DNA of 64,000 nucleotides, taken from contig JAKLJP010000015.1 of assembly GCA_023151115.1 (NCBI GenBank), forward strand, positions 62,001 to 126,000, given 5' to 3'. The notes below the pieces were generated by a model. It saw nothing but the letters and a program-made list of their open reading frames with translations, was not told the DNA's origin and did not search any database. The stretch is from Anaerolineae bacterium. Lineage in GTDB: Bacteria > Chloroflexota > Anaerolineae > 4572-78 > J111. The position numbers and the translations under genes are program-made. Positions 6,833-14,915 of the stretch are shown here, piece after piece (the first letter of the stretch is position 1; each line of letters starts with the position of its first letter).

Positions 6833-9313
6833 ATGGATTATGTTTTCCGGCTCGAAGCTTTTGCTTTAAAATACGGGCTGCTGTTTATTTTAATCGCCTT
6901 TACCGGGCTGGGTCTGCTTTATGACTTTTATGTCCCTCTGTTTGAAAAACCGGATGAGTTAAAGCATTTTGCCCTTATCCAACACCTTCAGACTCAGGGC
7001 CAACTGCCGGTGGTAAAAGCGGGAGAGGTCCGGCCCTGGGATCAAGAAGGCACTCAACCGCCGCTGTACCATATTCTGGCAGCCGTCGCCGTTTCCTGGC
7101 TTGATCTTAGCCACTTTACGGAGCCTGCCCGCAATCCTCACTATGCCGATGAACGCTCCTTTATCTGGCGGCAACGAGGCAACAACAATCTCTATCTCCA
7201 TCCCGTAGATGAAGCGTGGCGCACAGAGCCCACCTTTCTGGCGGCGCGGCTGGCCCGCTGGCTCTCGTTATTGGCCGGCATCGGCACGGTTAGCCTAACC
7301 TATCTTCTGGCGCAGCTTGTTTTTAGCGACCGGCAACAGGTTGAACCGTCGTCCCGTAGCCGCAAGGTCAAATTGACTCCTGGGCCTCTGTTTGCCCTGC
7401 TGGCAGCCAGTCTGGTCGCCTTTATTCCCCAATTTCTCCACACCAGTTCAGCCATTACGAATGATAGCCTGAGCGTCACCCTGGCCGCGGCAGCTCTGCT
7501 GATGTTGGCGCTGATGATCAAAAAAGGCAGTTCCACCCGATATACCGTTTATTTGGGCCTTATTTTGGGTTTAGCTGTCCTCACCAAACTGAGTTTGCTC
7601 TATCTGCTGCCTTTGACCGGATTGGTACTGCTGTTTGATTTATCCCGGCATCGCTCCTTGCGCCGTTCTCTCACGGAAGGGGTTATCATTTTCGGGCTAA
7701 TGCTATTGCTGGCCGGCTGGTGGTACTGGCGAAACTGGCAGGTCTATGGGGATGTTACAGCCCTTAACGCCCATTTGCTCTACCGGGGCGGCCCGCTCAA
7801 CCCGCAACCGAGCCTGGCCCAAATTTGGCAAACCGAGCTAACCGGCCTGGAACTATCCTTTTGGGCTGCTTTTGGGGCAGGCCAAATTTTATGGGAACCC
7901 TGGCTCTACACGCTTTTGAATGGGTTAAAATATCTGGTTGGTCTGGGGTTGGTCATCGGCTTCTGGCGAGCGGTAAAAGATTGGAAATCGGTCTCGGATC
8001 CCAGATCACTGCTGATTCTGGGTCTATTAGCCTTGTGGAGCCTCATCATCTTTGGGGCGTTGCTGCGCTGGATGCAGATTACCCCGGCCTCATGGGGACG
8101 CTTACTCTATCCGGCCCTGCCGGCGTTGGGCGTTTTGACAGCCTGGAGTCTGTGGCAATTTACAACTTTCGGCGCTTTCCTCTCGGAATCTTCAAAATTT
8201 GAACCCGACCTACAGCAACATAGTATCAGTAGATCCAATTTCCGAGGAGTGAGGCACGCTCCCGTGCCGAACGGAGCCGCACGTGGGCGTGCTGGCTCCT
8301 CAAATTTGGATCTACTGAGTTTACGTTTTATCTTCCTGGCCCTGCCGGTCCTGATTGCCATTGCCCTCTTTAGTCTCGCCCTGATCAGCCCTTTTCGCTA
8401 TCTTCAAGCCGCCTACGCCAAAACGCCATTAATCGCCGCAGCCGACCTGCCAAGCGCCGATTTGGAGCGACTGGATTTGACCTACGCCGATGGCCTGCGC
8501 TTAATCGGCTATCGGGTTGAAACATCGCCCCGGCATCCGGGCGACTGGCTGCCGGTGACCCTCTACTGGCAGGCGACCCGGCCCACTGCCAAAAATTACA
8601 GCGTGTTTATCCACCTGTTAGGCCAAAATAATACCGTTATCGGCCAGGTTAATACCTACCCCGCGGGGGGCAACTGGCCTACCTCGATGCTCGAACCGGG
8701 CAAGATTCTTGAAGATACCTACTACGTCCCCATTTCGCCAGAGGCCGGCGCCCCCGCGGTCATCCGGCTGGCGCTGGGCCTGTTTGAATTTGAAGACCCG
8801 GCGCGGGCGGCCAAACCGGCGGTTAACTCGGCTGGCGAAATCGTTCAACCCATTGTTGGGGCTATTCCTTTAATTCCTCACCACTGGGTTGAACCGCAAC
8901 CCACGCACCGGCTTCAGGTCAACTTTGGCCGACAAATCAATTTGATTGGCTATGATGGCCCTGCTGATGGGGCCGTCATCAAACCGGGCGACTCAATTCC
9001 TGTTACTTTTTATTGGGAAACCCTGGACGCGCCTGGTCAGGATTTAACTCTATTTATTCACCTGATTGATCCTGCTACCCAAACCCAGGTCGCCGGTTTC
9101 GACGGGCCGCCCGATTTCTCCACTGCTTTCTGGCAACCCGGCTACCAGATCACCGACTCGCGCCAGCTTCCTTTTCCTGCCGATCTGCCCCCCGGCGTGT
9201 ATGAATTACGGTTAGGCTGGTACACCCCTTCCACATTGGCCCGGCTGCCCCTCATGACAGACCAGGCCCCCAACGATTATTTAAGGTTATTAACGGTCAA
9301 GATTAACCCCTAA
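6833..9313 (+). CDS. GT-C/DUF2142-like polytopic membrane protein with two C-terminal beta domains
   Basis: An 826-residue paralogue of the 1948-4440 product. It has the first TM at residues 14-32, the acidic loop PLFEKPDELKHFALIQ, TNDSLSVTLAAA, about ten TM helices to about residue 520, then two beta modules (VTLYWQATRPTAKNYSVFIH; VTFYWETLDAPGQDLTLFIH). Unlike the three minus-strand neighbours it has no heptamer tracts. Instead a 91-bp inverted-repeat element at 8227-8317 is translated in the loop before the last TM (around ISRSNFRGVRHAPV). The ATG at 6833 has no strong ribosome site. It is divergent from the DUF2723 gene and the two may share an intergenic promoter. Same putative lipid-linked glycosyl transfer role; substrate unknown. 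Confidence 0.82.
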   Translation: MDYVFRLEAFALKYGLLFILIAFTGLGLLYDFYVPLFEKPDELKHFALIQHLQTQGQLPVVKAGEVRPWDQEGTQPPLYHILAAVAVSWLDLSHFTEPARNPHYADERSFIWRQRGNNNLYLHPVDEAWRTEPTFLAARLARWLSLLAGIGTVSLTYLLAQLVFSDRQQVEPSSRSRKVKLTPGPLFALLAASLVAFIPQFLHTSSAITNDSLSVTLAAAALLMLALMIKKGSSTRYTVYLGLILGLAVLTKLSLLYLLPLTGLVLLFDLSRHRSLRRSLTEGVIIFGLMLLLAGWWYWRNWQVYGDVTALNAHLLYRGGPLNPQPSLAQIWQTELTGLELSFWAAFGAGQILWEPWLYTLLNGLKYLVGLGLVIGFWRAVKDWKSVSDPRSLLILGLLALWSLIIFGALLRWMQITPASWGRLLYPALPALGVLTAWSLWQFTTFGAFLSESSKFEPDLQQHSISRSNFRGVRHAPVPNGAARGRAGSSNLDLLSLRFIFLALPVLIAIALFSLALISPFRYLQAAYAKTPLIAAADLPSADLERLDLTYADGLRLIGYRVETSPRHPGDWLPVTLYWQATRPTAKNYSVFIHLLGQNNTVIGQVNTYPAGGNWPTSMLEPGKILEDTYYVPISPEAGAPAVIRLALGLFEFEDPARAAKPAVNSAGEIVQPIVGAIPLIPHHWVEPQPTHRLQVNFGRQINLIGYDGPADGAVIKPGDSIPVTFYWETLDAPGQDLTLFIHLIDPATQTQVAGFDGPPDFSTAFWQPGYQITDSRQLPFPADLPPGVYELRLGWYTPSTLARLPLMTDQAPNDYLRLLTVKINP
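8227..8317. repeat. Cloverleaf-like inverted repeat inside the 6833-9313 gene
   Basis: Outer arms CAGTAGATCCAA / TTGGATCTACTG, a second stem GAGGAG/CTCCTC, and two inner hairpins GGCACG-CTCC-CGTGCC and GCACG-TGGG-CGTGC. Translated in frame in a loop before the last TM. Confidence 0.75.
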
Positions 9314-9361
9314 CAAAAAGGTTTTGGCTCTCGATGTATTTCAAGGAACTGGTAAAAAATT

Positions 9362-9440
9362 GCTCACGGATGAACACAGAGGAACAGATAAGGATCAAAA
9401 TTAAGAAAAAAACTGTGTTTATCCATATTTATCCGTGAGC
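9362..9440. repeat. Inverted repeat upstream of the HD gene
   Basis: GCTCACGGAT (9362-9371) and ATCCGTGAGC (9431-9440) are perfect arms; inner AACACAG/CTGTGTT also pairs. Core AGGATCAAAATT resembles the element at 62367. Confidence 0.7.
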
Positions 9441-9470
9441 CAACCTTAGTGGCAAAAGGAGGATTTTGAT

Positions 9471-9899
9471 ATGTCAACTTTGGAACGGGCGATAGCCATA
9501 GCCCTGCAAGCGCATCAGGGTCAGACTGATAAAAACGGCCAGCCGTACATTTTACACCCCCTCAGAATGATGCTCCGCTTGACGTCGGAAGCAGAAATGA
9601 TGGTGGCCGTTTTGCACGATGTGGTCGAAGATAATGCCGCCTGGAGCTTCGAGCGGCTGCGGCAGGAAGGTTTTGCCGAGGAAATCATCGCCGCCGTTGA
9701 CCATTTGACCCGCCGGGAGAGCGAGACCTATGAGGAATTTGCCGCCAGGGCCGGCAGTCATCCCCTGGCCCGTACGGTTAAACTGGCGGACCTGGAAGAC
9801 AACATGGATTTGAAACGCCTCAAGGCGCTAACCGAAAAAGACAAGGAGAGGTTGGCCCGCTACCATCGGGTCTGGTTGAAATTGTCTGCTGAGGATTGA
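9471..9899 (+). CDS. HD-domain phosphohydrolase, RelA/SpoT-hydrolase-like (small)
   Basis: A 142-residue single-domain protein with the metal-binding pattern of (p)ppGpp hydrolase domains: His29-Pro30, His49-Asp50, Glu53-Asp54, and KLADLEDNMD with Asp107, matching the SpoT KLAD-x4-N region. There is no synthetase, TGS or ACT domain, so it resembles small alarmone hydrolases (MESH1/SAH type). Ribosome site AAAGGAGG lies 8-10 nt before ATG 9471. It stands alone, preceded by an imperfect inverted repeat (9362-9440). Hydrolysis of ppGpp or another nucleotide is inferred from the family; substrate not proven. Confidence 0.8.
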   Translation: MSTLERAIAIALQAHQGQTDKNGQPYILHPLRMMLRLTSEAEMMVAVLHDVVEDNAAWSFERLRQEGFAEEIIAAVDHLTRRESETYEEFAARAGSHPLARTVKLADLEDNMDLKRLKALTEKDKERLARYHRVWLKLSAED

Positions 9900-9980
9900 G
9901 AAATGGGACCGAGAGCAGTTGAAGGCCTCGAGGGGCAATGACGTGATGACACCTTCTTCGCCTCCTCGCGTCACTCTGCC

Positions 9981-11105
9981 TCACCGAGGCAGGATAATCT
10001 GCGCCAGCGTCCCTGCCCCCTTAGGATTGGGGCCAAGTTGAAACACGCCCCCCATATCCTCGACCACGCTGGTACGGACGATTTCAAGCCCCAGCCCCAG
10101 ATGAGCGTTCATGTCAAAATTTTCGGGCAGACCGCGCCCGTCGTCGGCGACGGTCAGGCGTAAGCGGCCCTTGTCGCCGGTCAATTTGATGGTGATGGCG
10201 CCTTCGGTGCGCCCGGCCATGCCGTGTTCCAGGGCATTTTGGAGCAACTCATTAGCCACCAGAGCCAGGCTGGTGGCCCGCTGCGAGGGCAACTCGATGT
10301 TGTCGCCGCTGACGGTGATGGTAATATTGGCCGCCGGGTTGAGCATGTTATTCGAGATGGTGGTGGACATGCGCCTGATCAGGTCCAGCGCCCCGGCCTT
10401 GTCTACCCCGGCCTCCGACAGAATCTCGTGGACGGTGGCGATGCTCAGCACCCGGTTGATGGTTTCGTTCAAAATATCGTGCGGCGCCAGTTTTTTCTCC
10501 TGATCCATCTGCAAGCGCAGTAACATCGCAATGGTTTGCAGATTATTTTTGACCCGGTGGTGCATTTCGCGGACGACGGCGGCGTGGACCAGTTGAGCCT
10601 TTTCCAGGGCGGTGGCGGCCAGTTCGGTGATAAACCGAAACAACTCGATTTCATCCTCGCTGAAGTCGTGGCGGGCCTCCGTTTGGACATTGGCCGCGCC
10701 GATGACGCGATCCCGGCTGACGAGGGGCATAGCCATCAACGAGGGGAATTTGCTCTCGCCGGAGCCGAGGATGCGGTAAAAGCGGACATCCTGAAAGGCA
10801 TTGGTTACGGCGACCACCTGGCGATGTTCGGCGGCCCAGCCGGTCAACCCGGCCCCGTGGGGCAGATAAAATTCGCCAATGCCGCTTTTGTTGAGGCCAG
10901 TCGTGGCCGCCAGCACCAGCTTGTCGTGGGTGGGATTGTAAAGATAGATGGAGCACGATTCGACGTGCATGACCTCGGTGGTGCGGCGGGTGATGAGGTC
11001 AAGTGTGTCGTTGAGGTCCTGCGCCTCGGCAATCGCCCGGCTGATTTCGCGGATAGCGGCCAGTTGGGCGTTTTTTTGTTGCAGTTGAGCTTCGAGTGTC
11101 GTCAT
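9981..11105 (-). CDS. GAF-HisKA_2 sensor histidine kinase
   Basis: A 374-residue soluble kinase. Residues 1-20 look coiled-coil, about 25-165 form a GAF domain (CSIYLYNP, FPSLMAMPLVSRDRVIGAANVQT), residues 178-190 hold the H-box EMHHRVKNNLQ typical of HisKA_2 kinases with phospho-acceptor His183, and a C-terminal HATPase_c has ANELLQNALEHG, DDGRGLPENFD and GLGLEIVRTSV. There is no TM segment, so it senses a cytoplasmic signal or a partner. No response regulator is adjacent. ATG at 11105 lies directly against a heptamer repeat (agtagtc units, 11103-11136) just upstream. It is transcribed in the same direction as the Fur-like gene and may follow it. Confidence 0.88.
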   Translation of the reverse strand: MTTLEAQLQQKNAQLAAIREISRAIAEAQDLNDTLDLITRRTTEVMHVESCSIYLYNPTHDKLVLAATTGLNKSGIGEFYLPHGAGLTGWAAEHRQVVAVTNAFQDVRFYRILGSGESKFPSLMAMPLVSRDRVIGAANVQTEARHDFSEDEIELFRFITELAATALEKAQLVHAAVVREMHHRVKNNLQTIAMLLRLQMDQEKKLAPHDILNETINRVLSIATVHEILSEAGVDKAGALDLIRRMSTTISNNMLNPAANITITVSGDNIELPSQRATSLALVANELLQNALEHGMAGRTEGAITIKLTGDKGRLRLTVADDGRGLPENFDMNAHLGLGLEIVRTSVVEDMGGVFQLGPNPKGAGTLAQIILPR

Positions 11106-11136
11106 CAGTAGTCAGTAACCAGATGTCAGTAGTTAG
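11103..11136. repeat. Heptamer tract at the histidine kinase start
   Basis: agtagtc/agtaacc/agatgtc/agtagtt units directly upstream of ATG 11105 (minus). Same unit type as 45406-45515. Confidence 0.5.
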
Positions 11137-11227
11137 ATGGTCGGAAATTGAATGGGAGAGTTTGTGGACCAAAAAAGGAAAGGCAACGGTGACCTGCCCT
11201 GAGCCTGTCGAATGGATCGGCGGTCTC

Positions 11228-11647
11228 TTAACGGCAATTCTGGCAGATGCCTTGAAACTCCAACAAATGGCTGCGAATTTCAAAGTTGTACTTTTCGGCC
11301 AGTTCACGGCTGAGCTGGTCGGCGTGGCAATTTTCAAACTCAAAAATAGCGCCGCATTTGGAGCAAACCAGGTGGTGATGCCCGCCGCTGGTCGAGATAA
11401 ACCGTTGCGTCGGATCGCTCAGGTAAAGCGGGCGAAATAAGTCCAGCTCGACCAGCAGTTCCATGGTCCGGTAAACCGTAGCCCGGCTGAGGTGGGGATA
11501 GATTTTTTTGCCGGCGGCCAAAATCTGGTTGTGATCGAGGTGCTCCGGGTGGGTTTCCAGCACCTCAATGACCGCCAGGCGCGAACCGGTCAGTTTGTAA
11601 CCGGCCTGTCTTAATTTTTGAGCCAGATCAGAAGTTGGAGTTATCAT
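11228..11647 (-). CDS. Fur/PerR-family metalloregulator
   Basis: A 139-residue Fur-family repressor if started at ATG 11647; an in-frame GTG at 11710 would add 21 residues without family resemblance. The N-terminal winged helix includes LTGSRLAVIEVLETHPEHLD and HLSRATVYRTMELLVELDL (recognition helix). The dimerisation part has SGGHHHLVCSKCGAIFEFENCH and ends in CQNCR, giving the two CxxC structural zinc motifs. It could be Fur, PerR or Zur; the HHH and Glu/His ligands do not decide. No peroxidase or iron-uptake gene is adjacent. It lies downstream of the polyketide synthase gene and upstream of the histidine kinase, same strand. Confidence 0.88.
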   Translation of the reverse strand: MITPTSDLAQKLRQAGYKLTGSRLAVIEVLETHPEHLDHNQILAAGKKIYPHLSRATVYRTMELLVELDLFRPLYLSDPTQRFISTSGGHHHLVCSKCGAIFEFENCHADQLSRELAEKYNFEIRSHLLEFQGICQNCR

Positions 11648-11710
11648 TTCAAATCTATTTCGACTGTAGGCGAAAATAGGGTAATTGTCAAATGTTGGAA
11701 CTGAGGGCAC

Positions 11711-11801
11711 TATACGATTTACGATTTACGATTTACGATTTACGATTACAAATGTTGATTCAGTCCAATCGTAAATCCAAAATCTAAAATCGTAAATCGT
11801 A
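11711..11801. repeat. Heptamer hairpin (acgattt / cgtaaat)
   Basis: Five acgattt units (11713-11748) face ccaatcgtaaatcc and aaatcgtaaatcgt (11766-11801). It sits exactly between the type III PKS stop and the Fur-like gene. Same unit as the in-gene tracts at 3178 and 5423. Confidence 0.8.
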
Positions 11802-12848
11802 TTACCACCCTACCAGGCACAACTCCACGGTCAGGCCAGGCCCAAAGGCCAGCAGCAGGGCGTAGTCGCCGGATTGAGGTTGGCCCTGCCGGATGATTTG
11901 GTCGAGCACAAAAAAGATGGTGGCCGAGGACATGTTGCCGTAGTGGCGCAACACCTGGCGAGCGTAGCTCAGGTCCCCCGCGGTTAAGTTCAGCGCCTCG
12001 CCCAGGTAGTCCAAAATTTTAGCGCCCCCCGGATGAATCCCCCAAAAACGAATATCGGCTTGAGTCAGACCGGCGCGCTGCAAAAAGTCGCTCACCAAAG
12101 TAGGGGCTAAGTCGCGTAAAACTTTGGGGACGCGGGGGGCCAGGTGAATCTGGTAGCCCTTGTCGGACAGGTGAAAGCCCATCAAATCCTGGCCGCTGTA
12201 GTCGCTAAAAGTCATCGTGTCCAGCAGGCGTGGCTGCCCTGTCTCGTCTGAATTTGGCCCAATCACGGCGGCGGCCAGTCCATCGCCAAACAACGCCCCG
12301 GCAACCATGTTTTCCAGGCTGGCGCCATGTTGAAAATGCAGCGTACCAAACTCGATGGCTAAGACCAGGGCATGACCCTGCGGCCGGGCCGCCAGTTCGA
12401 GCATGGCCCGATCCAGGCCGGTCAGGCCGGCGTGGCAGCCCATACCAATCAGCGCGGAGCGGCGCAAATCGGGGCGCATACCCAGCTCACCGGCCAGGCA
12501 AACGTCAAGGCCGGGGTTATCGAAGCCGGTGCAGGAGATGACGATGAAGTGGTCAATATCGCGGGGAGACAGGTTGGCCTGGGCCAACGCTTGGCAGATA
12601 ACCGTCTTCGCCAGGGGACGTGCAGCCTCCATAAAAAGGTCGTTGCGAGCTTTTGTGCCCGGTTCAGTGGCCAGAAAAGAAGACCCGGCCAGCACGCTGT
12701 AGCGGGTTTCAATTTCGGCGGCGGTGAAAATGGCCCGCGCCCGCTGACTGTTGATAAAAGGTAGTAACCAGCGGTCATGAATTTCCATTTGCCGGTGCTG
12801 ATTTTCAGGGACGCCGGTGGCTAATCCCAGCAAGGTGGGGATGGTCAT
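11802..12848 (-). CDS. Type III polyketide synthase (chalcone/stilbene synthase-like)
   Basis: A 348-residue thiolase-fold enzyme. The catalytic triad of type III PKS is visible: Cys in GMGCHAGLTGLDRAM, His in WGIHPGGAKILDYL, Asn in RHYGNMSSATIFFVLD. HFIVISCTGFDNPGLD is also a family hallmark. Such enzymes extend an acyl-CoA with malonyl-CoA to alkylresorcinols or alkylpyrones; the starter unit is not predictable. Ribosome site AAGGAG lies just upstream of ATG 12848. There is no methyltransferase or hydroxylase partner beside it. Stop codon 11802 abuts a heptamer hairpin (11711-11801), which separates it from the Fur-like gene. Confidence 0.9.
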   Translation of the reverse strand: MTIPTLLGLATGVPENQHRQMEIHDRWLLPFINSQRARAIFTAAEIETRYSVLAGSSFLATEPGTKARNDLFMEAARPLAKTVICQALAQANLSPRDIDHFIVISCTGFDNPGLDVCLAGELGMRPDLRRSALIGMGCHAGLTGLDRAMLELAARPQGHALVLAIEFGTLHFQHGASLENMVAGALFGDGLAAAVIGPNSDETGQPRLLDTMTFSDYSGQDLMGFHLSDKGYQIHLAPRVPKVLRDLAPTLVSDFLQRAGLTQADIRFWGIHPGGAKILDYLGEALNLTAGDLSYARQVLRHYGNMSSATIFFVLDQIIRQGQPQSGDYALLLAFGPGLTVELCLVGW

Positions 12849-12900
12849 AACGGGAACTCCTTATGAGATTTGATTTTCAAAATCGGTAATCTCGATAATC

Positions 12901-12967
12901 CGGGAAGACTGGAAGGCTGGAAGGTTGGTCAGGTTTTACCAGCCTTCCAACCTTCCAACCTTCCCGG
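12901..12967. repeat. Octamer hairpin (ggaaggct units)
   Basis: cgggaagactggaaggctgg and ccagccttccaaccttccaa form a strong hairpin between the divergent PKS and coxC genes. Confidence 0.75.
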
Positions 12968-13047
12968 CTTTACCGAATTTGGTTGTCAAAACTCATTAGG
13001 GAAGATTGTACTCATTGGCCCACTGATTTCAAACTTGAACTTTTTGT

Positions 13048-13075
13048 TTGACAAGACAGCGAAAGTGATTATTAT
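13048..13075 (+). promoter_or_regulatory. Sigma70-type promoter of coxC-coxD
   Basis: TTGACA at 13048-13053, a 16-nt spacer, and TATTAT at 13070-13075, about 57 nt before the coxC start. Both boxes are close to consensus. Confidence 0.6.
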
Positions 13076-13131
13076 AGTCCCCATATTTTTGGGTCCGATA
13101 GTTCTTAACGTTGAAGGAGAGAAAGACAAAT

Positions 13132-13725
13132 ATGGTTGTTCACCCCCCGCCTTCATTAGGTCTCGATAACCGTAAATTCGGTTTTTGGGTTTTTATCGCC
13201 TCCGAAGTTCTATTTTTTAGCGTGCTGATTGCCAACTTTTTGGTGCTCAGCAAGCAGGATCCGGCCGGCTCTTTCCATGGGGTGGCTACGGGTCGCGAAC
13301 TGCTCAACATTCCCCTGACGGCCCTCAATACCTTTATTCTTTTGACCAGTAGCTTTACCGTTGTTTTGGCTCTGGAAGCCATCCAGAAAGGGAACCAAAA
13401 ACTGTTCCGTACCTTTTTGCTGGTTACGTTGGCTTTTGGCAGCTTTTTTATTGGTGTTCAAGGCTATGAATATTTTATATTAATTGTTCATGAAGGTCTG
13501 AGCATGAGCACCCTTTTTGGGGCGTCATTCTTTACGCTGACCGGCTTTCACGGGGCGCACGTGGTGGGCGGCCTGATCTGGTTGGTGATTATTTTGTTCA
13601 AAGCCTTTGGGGTGATGGGTGGATTTTCAGCCCAGGACAACTTAGGGATTGAGATTTTTGGATTGTATTGGCACTTTGTAGATATCGTCTGGCTGTTACT
13701 CTTTAGCTTGGTATACTTAATTTAA
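13132..13725 (+). CDS. coxC: Cytochrome c oxidase subunit III
   Basis: A 197-residue subunit with five predicted TM helices. It begins RKFGFWVFIASEVLFFSVLIAN, has the helix III family motif ASFFTLTGFHGAHVVGG, and ends with FGLYWHFVDIVWLLLFSLVYL. The real start is ATG 13132, preceded by AAGGAG at the usual spacing; the frame extends upstream to a TTG at 13111 that includes the ribosome site. Subunit III stabilises proton pumping in heme-copper oxidases. It is followed 15 nt later by subunit IV. Its partners, subunits I and II, lie convergently on the minus strand. Confidence 0.93.
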   Translation: MVVHPPPSLGLDNRKFGFWVFIASEVLFFSVLIANFLVLSKQDPAGSFHGVATGRELLNIPLTALNTFILLTSSFTVVLALEAIQKGNQKLFRTFLLVTLAFGSFFIGVQGYEYFILIVHEGLSMSTLFGASFFTLTGFHGAHVVGGLIWLVIILFKAFGVMGGFSAQDNLGIEIFGLYWHFVDIVWLLLFSLVYLI

Positions 13726-13740
13726 GTGTAGGGGGAAACA

Positions 13741-14058
13741 ATGAGCAGCGCTGTAACCACGCATGACGAGATTGAGGCAAAACCTCACAAACATCCCAAT
13801 TATTGGGCTGTTTTTATTGCTCTGGCAATTATCACCGCCATCATTACCGTGACCGAACTTTTTATTGACTCCATTCCTGTTCCCAAAGAGGTGATCCGGA
13901 CCGGCTTTGTGGTGATGTCGTTTATCAAGGCCACCCTGGTAGCGATGTATTACATGCATCTCAAGTTTGATAGCTTTATCTACTCCATCTTCTTTATTAC
14001 GCCTGTAATCTTTGCCCTGTTCCTGGTGCTCATTCTGGCAATTGGGTATCTGATTTAA
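13741..14058 (+). CDS. coxD: Cytochrome c oxidase subunit IV (prokaryotic type)
   Basis: A 105-residue membrane protein with three TM helices, including FVVMSFIKATLVAMYYMHLKF, the signature of the CyoD/CtaF-like subunit IV family (YYMHLKF). Ribosome site GGGGGA precedes ATG 13741. It is co-transcribed with coxC and ends at the terminator at 14074-14111. Its role is assembly or stability of the oxidase. Confidence 0.88.
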   Translation: MSSAVTTHDEIEAKPHKHPNYWAVFIALAIITAIITVTELFIDSIPVPKEVIRTGFVVMSFIKATLVAMYYMHLKFDSFIYSIFFITPVIFALFLVLILAIGYLI

Positions 14059-14073
14059 GCTTTGTTTGCGAGC

Positions 14074-14111
14074 AAAAAGCCCGCTGGCTAAAAGTGGTCA
14101 GCGGGCTTTTT
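14074..14111. terminator. Bidirectional intrinsic terminator between convergent oxidase units
   Basis: An 11-bp GC-rich stem (AGCCCGCTGGC pairing with GTCAGCGGGCT, one G-T) with A-runs on the left and T-runs on the right, so it can end coxD transcripts on plus and the oxidase unit on minus. Confidence 0.85.
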
Positions 14112-14162
14112 GTTTTTGGAGGAGTTGTCATGAACCTGTGGCACACCACCAATAATGAAAAT

Positions 14163-14238
14163 GTCATTGCGAGGCTGTAGGCCGAAGCAATCCCCCTCCG
14201 GGGTAGGAGACTACTTCGCCTGTGACTCGCAGTGATAT
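14163..14238. repeat. GTCATTGCGAG-type interspersed hairpin
   Basis: Starts GTCATTGCGAGGCTG and ends in the imperfect complement ACTCGCAGTGATAT, with GCCGAAGCAATCC and a GGAGACTACTTCGCC stretch between. Related copies lie at 14529-14622, 18635-18713 and 38789-38834. Confidence 0.6.
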
Positions 14239-14256
14239 GCAGTTATTGTCAAGGAG

Positions 14257-14490
14257 TTAGTGGTGGTCTGCCTCGGCGTGAACGGGTTCGATGACCCAGC
14301 CGATGGCAGACACCAGGGTAACAACAACCCCGACAATAGTCAAGGCGATGTTTAAGGCCAACCCGCCTAGAATACAGCTAAAGCCAAAAGCTAAAACAAT
14401 CGGCCAATAGCTGTTGGGCGGCAGGTGAATATCTTCCGGCTTGATTGTTGTTTCAGAGATTTGAACCGTATTTTCAATCACATCAGACAT
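14257..14490 (-). CDS. Small two-TM protein of the oxidase locus (possible accessory subunit)
   Basis: 77 residues from ATG 14490, chosen because GGAG lies about 10 nt upstream; an in-frame GTG at 14499 is less likely. The sequence HLPPNSYWPIVLAFGFSCIL resembles the proline/tryptophan motif that precedes TMs in small accessory subunits of aa3-type oxidases. A second TM (LTIVGVVVTLVSAIGWVIEP) and a His/Asp tail follow. It is last in the minus-strand ctaC-ctaD-ctaAB direction, just before the shared terminator. The role is inferred from position and motif only. Confidence 0.6.
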   Translation of the reverse strand: MSDVIENTVQISETTIKPEDIHLPPNSYWPIVLAFGFSCILGGLALNIALTIVGVVVTLVSAIGWVIEPVHAEADHH

Positions 14491-14528
14491 ATTAAACACT
14501 CCGTAAATTGGTTACTCCTCAGGCTCAT

Positions 14529-14622
14529 ATCATTTCGAGACCAAAGGTCGACGCGAAGCGTCCCCAGGGCACACTATGTAAAAGTAACGTATTGGGGGGT
14601 TCTCCCTGCGGTCGAAATGACA
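14529..14622. repeat. GTCATTTCGA-type interspersed hairpin
   Basis: ATCATTTCGAGACC on the left and GGTCGAAATGAC on the right form a 12-nt imperfect inverted repeat around a GC-rich core. Same family as 14163, 18635 and 38789. Confidence 0.55.
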
Positions 14623-14647
14623 TGCCTGTGCAGTTACATAAATTGTT

Positions 14648-14770
14648 TTATTTTAGAACCAACGGGGCATACATACTAAACCAAAGCACTGCTCCACCGG
14701 CTGAAATCAGGGCAATGACCAGTAAAATAATCATCAAAATCTTGTTTTTTCGCTCAATGTTTTTATTCAT
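14648..14770 (-). CDS. Putative 40-residue single-TM small protein
   Basis: An open frame ATG 14770 to TAA 14648 that encodes MNKNIERKNKIL, a TM of about 20 residues (IILLVIALISAGGAVLWF), then SMYAPLVLK. The positive-inside N-terminus, one clean TM and location between ctaAB and the 14257-14490 gene suggest a small oxidase-assembly or accessory protein. No Shine-Dalgarno is obvious, so it might be translated weakly or not at all. No family recognised. Confidence 0.45.
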   Translation of the reverse strand: MNKNIERKNKILMIILLVIALISAGGAVLWFSMYAPLVLK

Positions 14771-14815
14771 CGCGATATTCTAACCCAGACAACCCGGAAC
14801 CAAAAAGGGTTTTTC

Positions 14816-14874
14816 GCCACGAATTGCACCAATTTTCACCAAAAATTTTCGAGTTAATTGGTGCAATTTGTGGC
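14816..14874. repeat. 19-bp-arm inverted repeat
   Basis: GCCACGAATTGCACCAATT (14816-14834) and AATTGGTGCAATTTGTGGC (14856-14874) pair with one mismatch, between ctaAB and the small ORF. May act as a terminator or as a REP-like element. Confidence 0.65.
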
Positions 14875-14915
14875 AAAGTTCTTACTCAAGGTACAAGGAC
14901 TCAATTGCTAAGGCA

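Noticed and set aside
11198..11217. Fragment like the common CTTCGACAGGCTCAGG repeat
   Set aside because: Only one partial half copy (ccctgagcctgtcgaatgg) is present; not enough to call an element.
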